64,000 nucleotides of DNA, from NCBI GenBank assembly GCA_020438845.1, contig JAGQTV010000051.1:1-64000 (forward strand). Reading direction: 5' to 3'. The stretch's first letter is position 1; each line of letters starts with the position of its first letter. Below the pieces are notes generated by a model, which did not search any database, was not told where the DNA came from, and saw nothing but the letters and a program-made list of their open reading frames with translations. The DNA is from Mycobacterium sp. Lineage in GTDB: Bacteria; Actinomycetota; Actinomycetes; Mycobacteriales; Mycobacteriaceae. The translations under genes and the position numbers were made by a program. This document shows, piece after piece, positions 41,918 through 50,172 of the stretch.

Positions 41918-43794
41918 CCGTGCGATGCCGGCAATGCCGGGCGGACGCACCCGCAGGAGTGTTCTGCGGCCAGTGCGGCGGATATCTCAACCCACAGCCC
42001 GGCGACGGCCCGACGTGGCTGCGCCCCGGAGCCTTCTGCGCCGCTCCCCGCGAACACATCTTGCAGCCGGCGGTTGCGAGCTCGTTGTTCCCGTACCTGT
42101 CGCAGGTGTCGAGGGCGCCCTTCAATGTGGGCCTGTTGGCGATGCTGTCGGCCATGGCGGTCGCGGTCGAGTTGAATGTGCCCGGCGCCCTGATCACCGT
42201 TGCCGCACTGGGCCTACCGACGCTGTTCCTGATCTACCGCCGCCAATCCGGCTCCTTCGACGACATCCCGCGCACCACGCTGCTGATCACCGCCGGCCTG
42301 GGAATCGCGATCGGCGTCGGCTGGGTCCTGCTCACCGGCGATCTGGTGATCCGCGAAACCGGGACACCCTTTGACGCCGGTATCGCCGGCAACCGGGTAC
42401 TGCGCAACGGGCTCGGGGTGGCCGAGGGCGGTGTGCTGTTGATGATGGTGCCCGCCGTCGTGGTGCGTCTGCTGCAGCCGGGGCGTCGGGAAGCATTGCA
42501 GGGATTCGCGATCGGCGTCCTCAGTGCATTGAGTTTCACTGCCGCAGCCACATTCACCCGGCTGGCGCCGCAGTTCGGCTCCGAGCCCATAGCCCGGAAC
42601 AGGCCGGTGGAGTGGCTGCTGGTCGAAGCCGGCATCCGCGGCGTCACGGTGCCGCTGACCGCGGCTTGCGCCGGAGGTCTGTTCGGGGCGGCGCTGTGGT
42701 TCAGCCGTCCCGCCGGGAGCGGCCGGCTGCCCCGCCCGGCTGTAGTGCTGGGAATCGGGCTCTGCGGCGGCACCGTGTTGGCGATCTACGCGATCGTCGG
42801 CGTCATCGATGTGGCCGGACTGTCGCAAATGACGATGCTGGCCTGGCACGTCGTCATGGCGGTGATCGCGCTGATCGCCCTTCGGGTCGGGTTGCAGTTG
42901 GCGCTCCTGCACGAGGCGCAGGAGCCATCCACCGGGGAACCCCAACTGTGCCTGCACTGCCGAAACATCGTTCCCGACATGGCGTTCTGCCCTTCATGCG
43001 GGGCTGCCGGGCACAGCTCCCCACGCTGGTCGCAAGCCGAGCGCCGCAATGTGGACCCCTGCCCCGACTCGTCCTGCGACTCGGCCTGGCCCGGTTACGG
43101 CGTTCCCGCCCGCGCCTACACCTCGGTTCGGCTGGCCGCAATCTCCAGCCTGCGGGTAGTGGTGGTGTGGGTCAGCGCAATGCTGGCGGTCGCAGTCCCC
43201 ACGATCAGCCTGGCAGCTCTGACCACGAAGCCCTCCCCCCGTTATAACTGTCCTCCCGACTGCGGGGCTCCGCCGATCGGCACCCCCGTGGCCAGCAATC
43301 CACGGTTCACCCCCGCCGGCGGTGAATTTTCCGTGTCCTACCCGACACCGGACTCGGCCTATGAGGTCACCACCGAGGCCACCGGGGTCACCGCCCGCTA
43401 CACCGGCGGCAGCGGCGGAACACTGCGGCTGTGGAGCCAACCGGCGAGGGGTCGATCAGCCAAGGACGTGGTGGACGAAATCCTGCGCACCAGCTACCCG
43501 AATTCCCGAACCGCCTATGAGATCCCCAATGCCATGGTCGGCTACAAGCAAGGCTACGGCGAAGTCGCCGATGTCTGGCCACAAGACGAAGATGCCAGCT
43601 ACCGGCATATTCGCATCGTCGTGCTGGTCGCGGTCAAGAACGACCTGGCGTTGATCGCCGGCGCAGTCGGGCCCTTCCGGGAGTTCGGACCCACCTTCGG
43701 CCCGGGACGGCCGTCCGGCGCAAACCTGGAAGTCGCCGTCGATATGGGCAAGTACGTCAACAGTTTCACCTGGCGGGGCGACCCACCGCGCTGA
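41914..43794 (+). CDS. Zinc-ribbon polytopic membrane protein coupled to the S53 peptidase
   Basis: 626 residues, not recognised as a named family. N-terminal zinc ribbon (CRQCRADAPAGVFCGQCG), then about seven to eight hydrophobic segments between residues 65 and 330, a second ribbon (CLHCRNIVPDMAFCPSCG) near 345, another helix near 410-430 (LRVVVVWVSAMLAVAVPTI), and a C-terminal soluble domain of about 180 residues that should face the cell exterior. The GTG start overlaps the S53 stop (GTGA), so the two are coupled; it may anchor, regulate or be a substrate of the protease. Confidence 0.82.
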   Translation: MTVRCRQCRADAPAGVFCGQCGGYLNPQPGDGPTWLRPGAFCAAPREHILQPAVASSLFPYLSQVSRAPFNVGLLAMLSAMAVAVELNVPGALITVAALGLPTLFLIYRRQSGSFDDIPRTTLLITAGLGIAIGVGWVLLTGDLVIRETGTPFDAGIAGNRVLRNGLGVAEGGVLLMMVPAVVVRLLQPGRREALQGFAIGVLSALSFTAAATFTRLAPQFGSEPIARNRPVEWLLVEAGIRGVTVPLTAACAGGLFGAALWFSRPAGSGRLPRPAVVLGIGLCGGTVLAIYAIVGVIDVAGLSQMTMLAWHVVMAVIALIALRVGLQLALLHEAQEPSTGEPQLCLHCRNIVPDMAFCPSCGAAGHSSPRWSQAERRNVDPCPDSSCDSAWPGYGVPARAYTSVRLAAISSLRVVVVWVSAMLAVAVPTISLAALTTKPSPRYNCPPDCGAPPIGTPVASNPRFTPAGGEFSVSYPTPDSAYEVTTEATGVTARYTGGSGGTLRLWSQPARGRSAKDVVDEILRTSYPNSRTAYEIPNAMVGYKQGYGEVADVWPQDEDASYRHIRIVVLVAVKNDLALIAGAVGPFREFGPTFGPGRPSGANLEVAVDMGKYVNSFTWRGDPPR

Positions 43795-43797
43795 GCA

Positions 43798-44442
43798 TCA
43801 GATTTCGAAATGCTGGTAGTCGACCGGGTTGTGCCAGGCGCCGCCCCAGCGCCAGCCGCGGTCGGTGAAGGCTTGCACCGCAGCGTCGCCGGAGTGCAGC
43901 AACCCCAGGTCATCACGGGTGCGATCCAGATAACGCGCCGCGGTCGCGGGCTGCAGGTCACCGGAGGCGTCGATATACGGATTCACCAAGGGATTGACAT
44001 CGACGGCCCGACCGTAGGCATGCTCGGACCAGCCGTTTCCCAGAGGCCGGCAGTTGAAGCCGGAGGTGTTGTTGTCGCGCATCGACAATTCGTCGTCAGC
44101 ACCCGGGTAACGCTCGACCGTGTGCATCTTCTCGATGGGGTAACGCATCGCAACCAGGGCGCCGAAGACCTCGACGACGTCGTCCACCACATCCTCGTTG
44201 ACCACCAGTGCACCGCGGTGGATGGCGCCGTCGAAACCGAGGTAGTCCAATTCCACCCGGCGCAGATCCTCCGGACCTACCGGGCAGCCGCGGCGCCAGG
44301 CCGCGCCGAGTTCGGCGGCAGTCACCGCGTGCACGGTGGGCGGCGCTGTGCGGGCGGGTGCGGGTTGGGCCGATGCTCCGGGGCAGGGTGCCAGCGATAG
44401 CCCGACAACCGCCGCACACGCCATTGCGATCCGTCCCACCAC
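43798..44442 (-). CDS. Secreted M15-family D-Ala-D-Ala carboxypeptidase-like protein
   Basis: A 214-residue exported zinc peptidase: signal sequence (MACAAVVGLSLAPCPGASA), DDELSMRDNNTSGFNCRPL, SEHAYGRAVDVNPLVNPYI (zinc ligands His and Asp) near 130 and YQHFEI at the C-terminus (third ligand His). Peptidoglycan trimming is the expected role. Starts considered are the GTG at 44442 and the ATG at 44424. It is divergent from the disulfide oxidoreductase. Confidence 0.87.
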   Translation of the reverse strand: MVGRIAMACAAVVGLSLAPCPGASAQPAPARTAPPTVHAVTAAELGAAWRRGCPVGPEDLRRVELDYLGFDGAIHRGALVVNEDVVDDVVEVFGALVAMRYPIEKMHTVERYPGADDELSMRDNNTSGFNCRPLGNGWSEHAYGRAVDVNPLVNPYIDASGDLQPATAARYLDRTRDDLGLLHSGDAAVQAFTDRGWRWGGAWHNPVDYQHFEI

Positions 44443-44513
44443 ACCAGGATTCCACCACAGCGCGGCAGGAAAACCCCACTGCGCCACGTACCCGACCGTA
44501 TAGCGTCGCAGAG

Positions 44514-45896
44514 ATGATCGAAGAGTTCGACGACGTCGTCCTGGGCGGCGGCAAGGGCGGCAAGTCGTTGGCGATGGCACTGGCCAACGCCGGACACCGA
44601 GTCGCCCTGATCGAAAAGGGTCAGATCGGCGGATCGTGTATCAACGTGGCCTGCATCCCGACCAAGACCATGGTTGCCAGCGTCAAACTCATCGAACTTG
44701 CCAGCCGCGCAGACGAATTCGGGGTGGCCCTGCGCCCTGCGGAATCCAGCATCGCTGGAATAGTGGAACGTAAACGCCGAGTGGTCGGCGGAATGATCGA
44801 CACCCACTGGAAGTTGTTCACCGGAACCCCCAATATGGCGTTCCTGCTCGGAACCGGGAAGTTTTTGGCCGACAGGACAATCGAGGTCGCCCTCGACGGC
44901 GGCTCCAAGCGAGTCGTTCGGGGCAAACGGGTGTACATCAACACCGGCAGCCACACCACGATCCCCCCGATCCCCGGCCTGGACACCGTGAACTACCTGA
45001 CCAGCACCTCGGTGATGGAACTCGAGGAACTGCCCGCCCGACTGATCATCGTCGGCGCCGGTTACATCGCTCTTGAATTCGCCCAGGTCTTCCGCCGACT
45101 AGGCAGCGACGTCGTCGTCGTCGGGCGCGGAGAACGGTTCCTTCCCAACGAAGACTCCGACATCGCCGCTGAGATCCGAAAAGTGTTGGAAGAGGACGGC
45201 ATCGAATTCCTCGACGGTGCGGAAACCACCGCGGTCGGCGCGACAACAACCGGAGTCGAACTCGCCTACACCCGCCAGGCCGATTCAGGCTCGCTGCACG
45301 GCAGCCATCTGATGCTGGCCGTCGGCCGCACGCCCAACACCGCCGGCCTGGGCCTGGAGGTCACCGGGGTAGAAGTCGGACCCCGGGGCGGCGTCGTCGT
45401 CAACGATCGGCTCGAGACCACCGCCGCAAACATCTATGCGATCGGCGACTGCAACGGCGGACCGCTGTTCACCCACGTTTCATGGGACGACTACCGAATC
45501 CTGCTGGCCAACGTTCTGCACGACGCTCAGCGCAGCACCTCGAGCCGCCTGGTCCCCTACACGTTGTTCATCGATCCCGAACTCGGCCGCGTCGGGCTCA
45601 CCGAAGAGCAGGCCACCGCACAGGGATACGACGTCGCGACCGCGACATTGCCGGCGGACAAGATCCCACGCGCCAACACCGCCGGCGAGACCCAGGGGGT
45701 GCTCAAGGCAGTCATCGACCGCAAGACCAGCCAGATCCTCGGCTGCTCGCTGTTCTGCCACTCGGCCGGTGAGGTCATGTCGGTCGTGCAAATGGCCATG
45801 CTGGGCAACGTGCCCTATACCCAGGTGCGCGATACCGTCTTCACCCACCCCACCATGGCCGAATCCCTCAACCTGTTGTTTGCCGGAGTGTCATGA
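44514..45896 (+). CDS. FAD pyridine nucleotide-disulfide oxidoreductase
   Basis: A 460-residue two-electron reductase of the glutathione/mercuric/mycothione reductase superfamily: VVLGGGKGGKSLAMALA, redox pair CINVACIPTKT (C43 and C48), NAD fold IIVGAGYIALEFAQVF near 180, IYAIGDCNGGPLFTH near 305, and C-terminal dimer His-Glu (FTHPTMAESLN). There is no extra C-terminal Cys pair and no N-terminal metal-binding domain, so mercury reduction is not indicated. The substrate is unknown. The stop overlaps the sulfatase start (ATGA). Confidence 0.9.
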   Translation: MIEEFDDVVLGGGKGGKSLAMALANAGHRVALIEKGQIGGSCINVACIPTKTMVASVKLIELASRADEFGVALRPAESSIAGIVERKRRVVGGMIDTHWKLFTGTPNMAFLLGTGKFLADRTIEVALDGGSKRVVRGKRVYINTGSHTTIPPIPGLDTVNYLTSTSVMELEELPARLIIVGAGYIALEFAQVFRRLGSDVVVVGRGERFLPNEDSDIAAEIRKVLEEDGIEFLDGAETTAVGATTTGVELAYTRQADSGSLHGSHLMLAVGRTPNTAGLGLEVTGVEVGPRGGVVVNDRLETTAANIYAIGDCNGGPLFTHVSWDDYRILLANVLHDAQRSTSSRLVPYTLFIDPELGRVGLTEEQATAQGYDVATATLPADKIPRANTAGETQGVLKAVIDRKTSQILGCSLFCHSAGEVMSVVQMAMLGNVPYTQVRDTVFTHPTMAESLNLLFAGVS

Positions 45897-47353
45897 CCCG
45901 TCCCAACATCCTGCTGGTGATCACCGACGAGGAGCGCGAACGAGCCTGGTTCCCACCCGGGGTCCGCTTTCCCAACCGGGAACGGTTGGCCGCCAACGGG
46001 ATGCGCTTCGCCAACCATCATGTGCACACTTTTCCATGCACTCCCAGCCGGGCCACCATCCTCACCGGGCGCCATGCCGCCCGAACCGGCATGTTCGACA
46101 ACATCAATTTCAACTGGCAACAGCCCCTTGATGAGAGCATCCCGACGCTTGGACACCTCCTGTCCAGCGCGGGTTACCGTTGCGGATATCTCGGCAAGTG
46201 GCACCTCGGCGGGGAGTCGCGGCAAACCGGTCTGCAGCAGTACGGCTTTGGCGACTGGCAGGCTCCCGACACCCACGGCACTCCCTATCTCGGGCACTTC
46301 ATCGACGGCCGTACCGCGAACCGCGCTGCCCAGTGGATCACTCGCCACGCATCCGACCCGCAGCCGTGGCTGCTGGTGTGCTCCTTCGTCAACCCGCACG
46401 ACATCATGCTGTACCCGCGCTTCCGCAAGCCGCACGTACGCGACCACGGGGTCCAGCTGCCGCCCAACTTCGCCGACGATCTGAGCGCCAAGCCGATCAC
46501 CCAGCGCTACTGGCGGGTCACCTGTGACGTCACCGGCGGTATCGTCCGGGACGAGAAGGCGTGGCGCCGACTGATCAATGCCTACATCGACCTGCAAATG
46601 GAGGTCGACCGCCACATCGGTACCGTCCTGGCCGCCCTGGCGTCGTCGGGCGCGCAGCAGAACACTCTGGTCGTCGCAACCTCCGATCATGGCGACCTGG
46701 CGGGCGCGCATGGGCTGCGGCAGAAGGCGGCCAATCTCTACCGCGAAAACGCCCAGGTGCCCCTGACCATGGCATGGCCCGGAACCATCCCGGCCGGTCA
46801 GTCGACCGAACGACTCTCCGGAGCGATCGACCTGCTGCCCACCCTGCTGGCGGCGGCCGGCGCTCCCACAGGTGACGCGCCGCCCACTCCCCTGCCCGGG
46901 AGGGATCTCAGTCCGCTGTGGTCCGATCCGCACCGACTGATCCGCGAGAGCATCCTCGTCACCAGTGACGCGTACTCCAGCATGGGTGCCGCCGGCCCAC
47001 ACCGTGGCTTCCTCCGTGGAATCATCACCGAGACCCACAAATACGGGCGCTACTTCCGGCCTGGCGAACAGTCAGGCGGCCGAGCGGTAGCCGATCTGGA
47101 ACTCTACGACCGCGGCGCGGACCCAGCCGAAGTCGACAACCTCGCCCAACCCCAGGTAGGCCGTCTCGACGCTGTGTCCCTCATCGACGAATCCCTCATC
47201 GACGACCTCGACCGGCGCCTCGACGAATTGATCGCCGCCGAAATCGGCACCGATGACGTCAACCTCCCGCTGCCACAGACCAGGCTGGCCGCCCTCGGAT
47301 ATCTGTGGCGCCGTCGGGCACGCGCTCAGGGCGTGCCGGCACCGACGGGTTAA
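45893..47353 (+). CDS. Type I sulfatase
   Basis: 486 residues with the formylglycine-forming motif CTPSR (C49), RPNILLVITDEER and its metal-binding Asp pair at the start, LGKWHLGG near 102, and TSDHGDLAGAHG near 263 (metal ligands Asp and His). It needs a formylglycine-generating enzyme that is not in the window. No signal peptide, so cytoplasmic. It is coupled by 4 bp to the disulfide oxidoreductase. The end shares TTAA with the stop of the convergent MPT64-like gene. Confidence 0.93.
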   Translation: MTRPNILLVITDEERERAWFPPGVRFPNRERLAANGMRFANHHVHTFPCTPSRATILTGRHAARTGMFDNINFNWQQPLDESIPTLGHLLSSAGYRCGYLGKWHLGGESRQTGLQQYGFGDWQAPDTHGTPYLGHFIDGRTANRAAQWITRHASDPQPWLLVCSFVNPHDIMLYPRFRKPHVRDHGVQLPPNFADDLSAKPITQRYWRVTCDVTGGIVRDEKAWRRLINAYIDLQMEVDRHIGTVLAALASSGAQQNTLVVATSDHGDLAGAHGLRQKAANLYRENAQVPLTMAWPGTIPAGQSTERLSGAIDLLPTLLAAAGAPTGDAPPTPLPGRDLSPLWSDPHRLIRESILVTSDAYSSMGAAGPHRGFLRGIITETHKYGRYFRPGEQSGGRAVADLELYDRGADPAEVDNLAQPQVGRLDAVSLIDESLIDDLDRRLDELIAAEIGTDDVNLPLPQTRLAALGYLWRRRARAQGVPAPTG

Positions 47354-48063
47354 GCCAGCAGGGGGTCGATCACCGAACGCGGAATCAGAACCTGCGTGGC
47401 TCCCGCGGCTTCAGGCAGCAAGGTTCCCTGGCTGAAGAAGAAAATCACACCCTCATTGGTGATCGCGAAGTTCTGATAGTTGGCCGGGTCCAGGCCGGCT
47501 TCCGAGGCGATCACCACCGGTTGGCCGGCCTGCTTCTGCAAGTCCGCCTGCACCACCGGGAATACGACAGCCAGCGGATCGCTCTTGGGCTGCCAGAGTG
47601 TCTCGTAGGTGACCGGTTTGCGGTAGGTCTGATCCCACACGAACGACTTGAACGAGGTTCGCGGATGCGCACCGCCGGTGTTCTGGTAGACCCTCAGCAC
47701 GATCGACACCTGGCCGCGGGGCGGGACCAACGAGTTGTAGGTCGTCGGGGTGATGTCCAGCGAGTAGGGGTTGTCCCGCGGTGTCGACGACTTTGCGACG
47801 TTAAGAAAATCGTCGCGCGTCTTGCCGACGAAATCCGCTATCGCCTTCATGTCGGGGTAGCTGGTCGGGAAGCTGATGTTGACGGTATAGCCGGGGTCTG
47901 TCGCCTGGATCTGGCACTGCTTCCCGGTACTGGCTGCCGTGACTTCAGCGCCCTTGAGTTCAGCGCAGTAATTCTTCGGTGCAGCTTCCGCGACGGAGGG
48001 CACGCCGAGAGAAAACACGACGGCAGCGAGTAACGCGGACACTGACTTTCGAGTCGTTAGCAC
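47350..48063 (-). CDS. mpt64: MPT64/MPB64-family secreted protein
   Basis: 237 residues: signal peptide (SVSALLAAVVFSLGVPSVAEA) then APKNYCAELKG, CQIQATDPGYTVNISFP, PRGQVSIVLRVYQNTGG, SFVWDQTYRKPVTYETLW, DPANYQNFAITNEGVIFFF and PEAAGATQVLIPRSVIDPLLA. The match to the secreted M. tuberculosis antigen MPT64 is close throughout, including the two Cys. The fold is a beta-grasp with DUF3298-like part; the molecular role is not established. GTG at 48063 preferred; TTG at 48069 possible. Confidence 0.92.
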   Translation of the reverse strand: MLTTRKSVSALLAAVVFSLGVPSVAEAAPKNYCAELKGAEVTAASTGKQCQIQATDPGYTVNISFPTSYPDMKAIADFVGKTRDDFLNVAKSSTPRDNPYSLDITPTTYNSLVPPRGQVSIVLRVYQNTGGAHPRTSFKSFVWDQTYRKPVTYETLWQPKSDPLAVVFPVVQADLQKQAGQPVVIASEAGLDPANYQNFAITNEGVIFFFSQGTLLPEAAGATQVLIPRSVIDPLLA

Positions 48064-48160
48064 GTCCAACGATCTTAACGAATAGTCGTGGGCGCCGCCG
48101 TCCTGAGTAATGCGGCCCACACACCCCGGATCCGGGGCACCACGGGGCGGAGGCGGGGTT

Positions 48161-48442
48161 GTGGGGCAGTTGCGGAGACTGCTGGGCATGCTCGGCACTG
48201 TGCTGACCGGGCTATTTGCCGTGCTGACCGGACTAATTGCCGTCGGCTGTTCGGGTAGCGCCGGGTCGGCACCCACCCCGGCTCTGCCGGCCGATGAGAT
48301 GGTGTTCACAGTGATGTCTGCCGGCGGTCTGGTGCCACCCGTGTATGACGCCCTGGACTCGCCTTCGGTGGTGATCTACGGAGATGGCCGGGTAGCGGGT
48401 CAGGGTGTCCGCCGGCGCACCAGAGTCCAGCGGTTGAGCTGA
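48161..48442 (+). pseudogene. Truncated lipoprotein gene remnant
   Basis: The N-terminal part of a mycobacterial lipoprotein: GQLRRLLGMLGTVLTG hydrophobic segment with lipobox AVGC, then DEMVFTVMSAGGLVPPVYDA and SPSVVIYGDGRV, the recognised opening of a common lipoprotein group. The match stops at about 48400, then comes a basic unrelated tail (QGVRRRTRVQRLS) that is antisense to the end of the kinase gene. The normal protein would be several times longer, so this is a deletion remnant. A 21-bp duplication lies in the signal peptide. Confidence 0.65.
48200..48241 (+). repeat. 21-bp tandem duplication in the lipoprotein signal peptide
   Basis: Two copies (48200-48220, 48221-48241) differing at two bases, encoding VLTGLFA and VLTGLIA. 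Confidence 0.88.
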
Positions 48443-49032
48443 CGGTCGCGCTTGTAGGACAGTTCATCGAGGACTTCGACCGAGAGGGCCAGACCTCGCC
48501 CGTGCTCGTCGAATTCCGAGGGCATACTCACCGCACCGAGATCGACCCGGGCGGGATCGCCCTCGTCGATGAAACCGACGTAGACATCTTGGCCGCTGAC
48601 TTCGGCTTGCATGGACATCCGCACCGCGTGGCCCCCGGCCGCGTGCTGAACGATGTTGCCACCGATCTCAGTGGCGGCCAGGCCCATGTGCATGCGCGCC
48701 GTCTCAGAAACGTCGGGATGCTGCGACCACAGCAAATCCAGTGTCTGCTGAATCTGGTCCAGAGCTCTCGGGCTGGCGACGGTCTCGATGGTGAGCGGCT
48801 TGTTGCCCTCGGCGATCCAGCCATCGCAGAACGGGCAGTCGCCCTTGTTGCATCGAACCGGAATTCGCGGCCGGTCCATCCACGAGGGCCTGCCGTGCAG
48901 GGGGCAGTCGACCCGGATGATCGTGCGCTGTCCGGTTTTGGGGTCAGTGCTACAGGAACAGCGATTTCGGCAGCGGGCCGCACCCACGGCACGAGCGAGC
49001 AGCGTGACCCGCGGCGTCCGCTGATTGTTCAT
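48400..49032 (-). CDS. RsbW-type anti-sigma ATPase with a Cys-rich N-terminus
   Basis: 210 residues. The C-terminal half is a HATPase_c serine-kinase domain of the anti-sigma type: ARMHMGLAATEIGGNIVQHA (N box) near 112-130, YVGFIDEGDP, and EFDEHGRGLALSVEVLDEL (G box). The N-terminal 75 residues hold eight cysteines (CRNRCSCS, DCPLHG, RCNKGDCPFCDG) and a His, which look like a zinc ribbon or redox switch and are unusual for this class. Such kinases sequester a sigma factor and phosphorylate its anti-anti-sigma. No sigma or STAS gene is adjacent; the three PP2C phosphatases in this window are possible functional partners. Confidence 0.85.
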   Translation of the reverse strand: MNNQRTPRVTLLARAVGAARCRNRCSCSTDPKTGQRTIIRVDCPLHGRPSWMDRPRIPVRCNKGDCPFCDGWIAEGNKPLTIETVASPRALDQIQQTLDLLWSQHPDVSETARMHMGLAATEIGGNIVQHAAGGHAVRMSMQAEVSGQDVYVGFIDEGDPARVDLGAVSMPSEFDEHGRGLALSVEVLDELSYKRDRQLNRWTLVRRRTP

Positions 49033-49334
49033 GGCCCAGTTCCTTAAGCAATGACCTGCTCAGATTACCGGAACAGAAACCCAGCACTTGAGAATCGGAA
49101 ACGACTCACCGCCTCGGTCCGGGCCGACGAGTTCCAGTCGCACGATAGAATTCGCTGATCAACGGACTGATTTACCGTGACTCGGGGAGGCAGCTTTTGT
49201 TGCATTCGCGCTCCGAGGCCCGTCGGACGTTATTCATCGGTCCCGACGCAAACCCAGGGTTCCCTGGCCGTCCGTAATGGACAACGCGGGAATCGGGACG
49301 GACCACAGAGGATCGCAATGGATTGGGAGCCGCA
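49033..49334. promoter_or_regulatory. Divergent promoter region between the RsbW-type gene and the devRS operon
   Basis: 302 bp with no gene. Contains a 14-bp palindrome CCAGGGTTCCCTGG (49254-49267) and two DosR-like half-sites: TCGGTCCCGAC (about 49238-49248) and TCGGGACGGACC (about 49293-49304). Neither matches the full 20-bp DosR consensus, so DosR control is plausible but not shown. Confidence 0.45.
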
Positions 49335-50156
49335 ATGACTGAGCCGCATGCCGCGCAGCCCTTCACCGCACCGTCGATCGTCGTCGGCATCGACGGGTCC
49401 CGGACCGCCACCCACGCCGCGGTATGGGCCATCGACGAAGCACTCGGCCGCGACCTGCCACTGCGACTGGTCGCCGTCAGCGAAACGGCCGACCCCGGCC
49501 GAGCCCGGAAAGCCTTGAGCGAAGCCGCCGATGCGGTGGCCGCCACCGGAAGCGGCGTCGCGGTGCAGACCACGACGGTGCTGACCGCCGACGACCCTGT
49601 CCACGCCTTGCTGGAGGCATCGCGCGCCGCGGTCATGCTCTGCGTCGGAGGGGTCGGGCTCAAGCATTTCGACACCGACCGCGTCGGATCCGATGGTCGC
49701 GCCGACACCGCCAACGCTCTGGTGGCGTCGGCGCACTGCCCGGTGGCCGTGGTGCGTGGTCCGGATCGTCCCGGCGGATGGGTAGTGGTCGAGGTCGACG
49801 GCACCCCGGACAGCGGCGCGGTGCTGCAGTACGCAGTCGAGGAGGCCCGGCTGCGACGAGCTCCGCTGCGGGTGCTCGGAACCTGGCAGTCCGACGGAAC
49901 CTCCGCCGGAGAAGCCGAACACCTAGTGCGCGCCCAGTTGGACCGCCGTCTGGAGCAATGGCACCACCGCTACCCCGACCTCGACGTGGTGCCGGTGGCC
50001 GTCCACGGCAGCGGCCTGGGCTACCTGACCGAGCATGCCGCGGCGATCCAACTTGTGGTGATCGGCTGCCACAACACCGAAGCCGTCGACGAATTGCTCG
50101 GTCTCCGCCACACCGACTACTCGGTGCTGGTGATCGACCCTCAGCGACTGCTGTGA
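49335..50156 (+). CDS. Universal stress protein, Rv3134c-like, first gene of the devRS operon
   Basis: A 273-residue protein made of two USP domains: the first (SIVVGIDGSRTATHAAVWAIDEA through HCPVAVVRG) and a second (GWVVVEVDGTPDSGAVLQYAVEEARL through IQLVVIGCHN). ATP-loop glycines (Gx2Gx9G) are degenerate, so ATP binding is doubtful. ATG at 49335 with GGGAG. In M. tuberculosis Rv3134c precedes devR-devS; here an alpha/beta hydrolase is inserted between them. Confidence 0.88.
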   Translation: MTEPHAAQPFTAPSIVVGIDGSRTATHAAVWAIDEALGRDLPLRLVAVSETADPGRARKALSEAADAVAATGSGVAVQTTTVLTADDPVHALLEASRAAVMLCVGGVGLKHFDTDRVGSDGRADTANALVASAHCPVAVVRGPDRPGGWVVVEVDGTPDSGAVLQYAVEEARLRRAPLRVLGTWQSDGTSAGEAEHLVRAQLDRRLEQWHHRYPDLDVVPVAVHGSGLGYLTEHAAAIQLVVIGCHNTEAVDELLGLRHTDYSVLVIDPQRLL

Positions 50157-50172
50157 TGCGAAAGTCTTACCG

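Noticed and set aside
44514-45896. Mercuric reductase
   Set aside because: No N-terminal metal-binding domain, no C-terminal Cys pair and no mer genes nearby.
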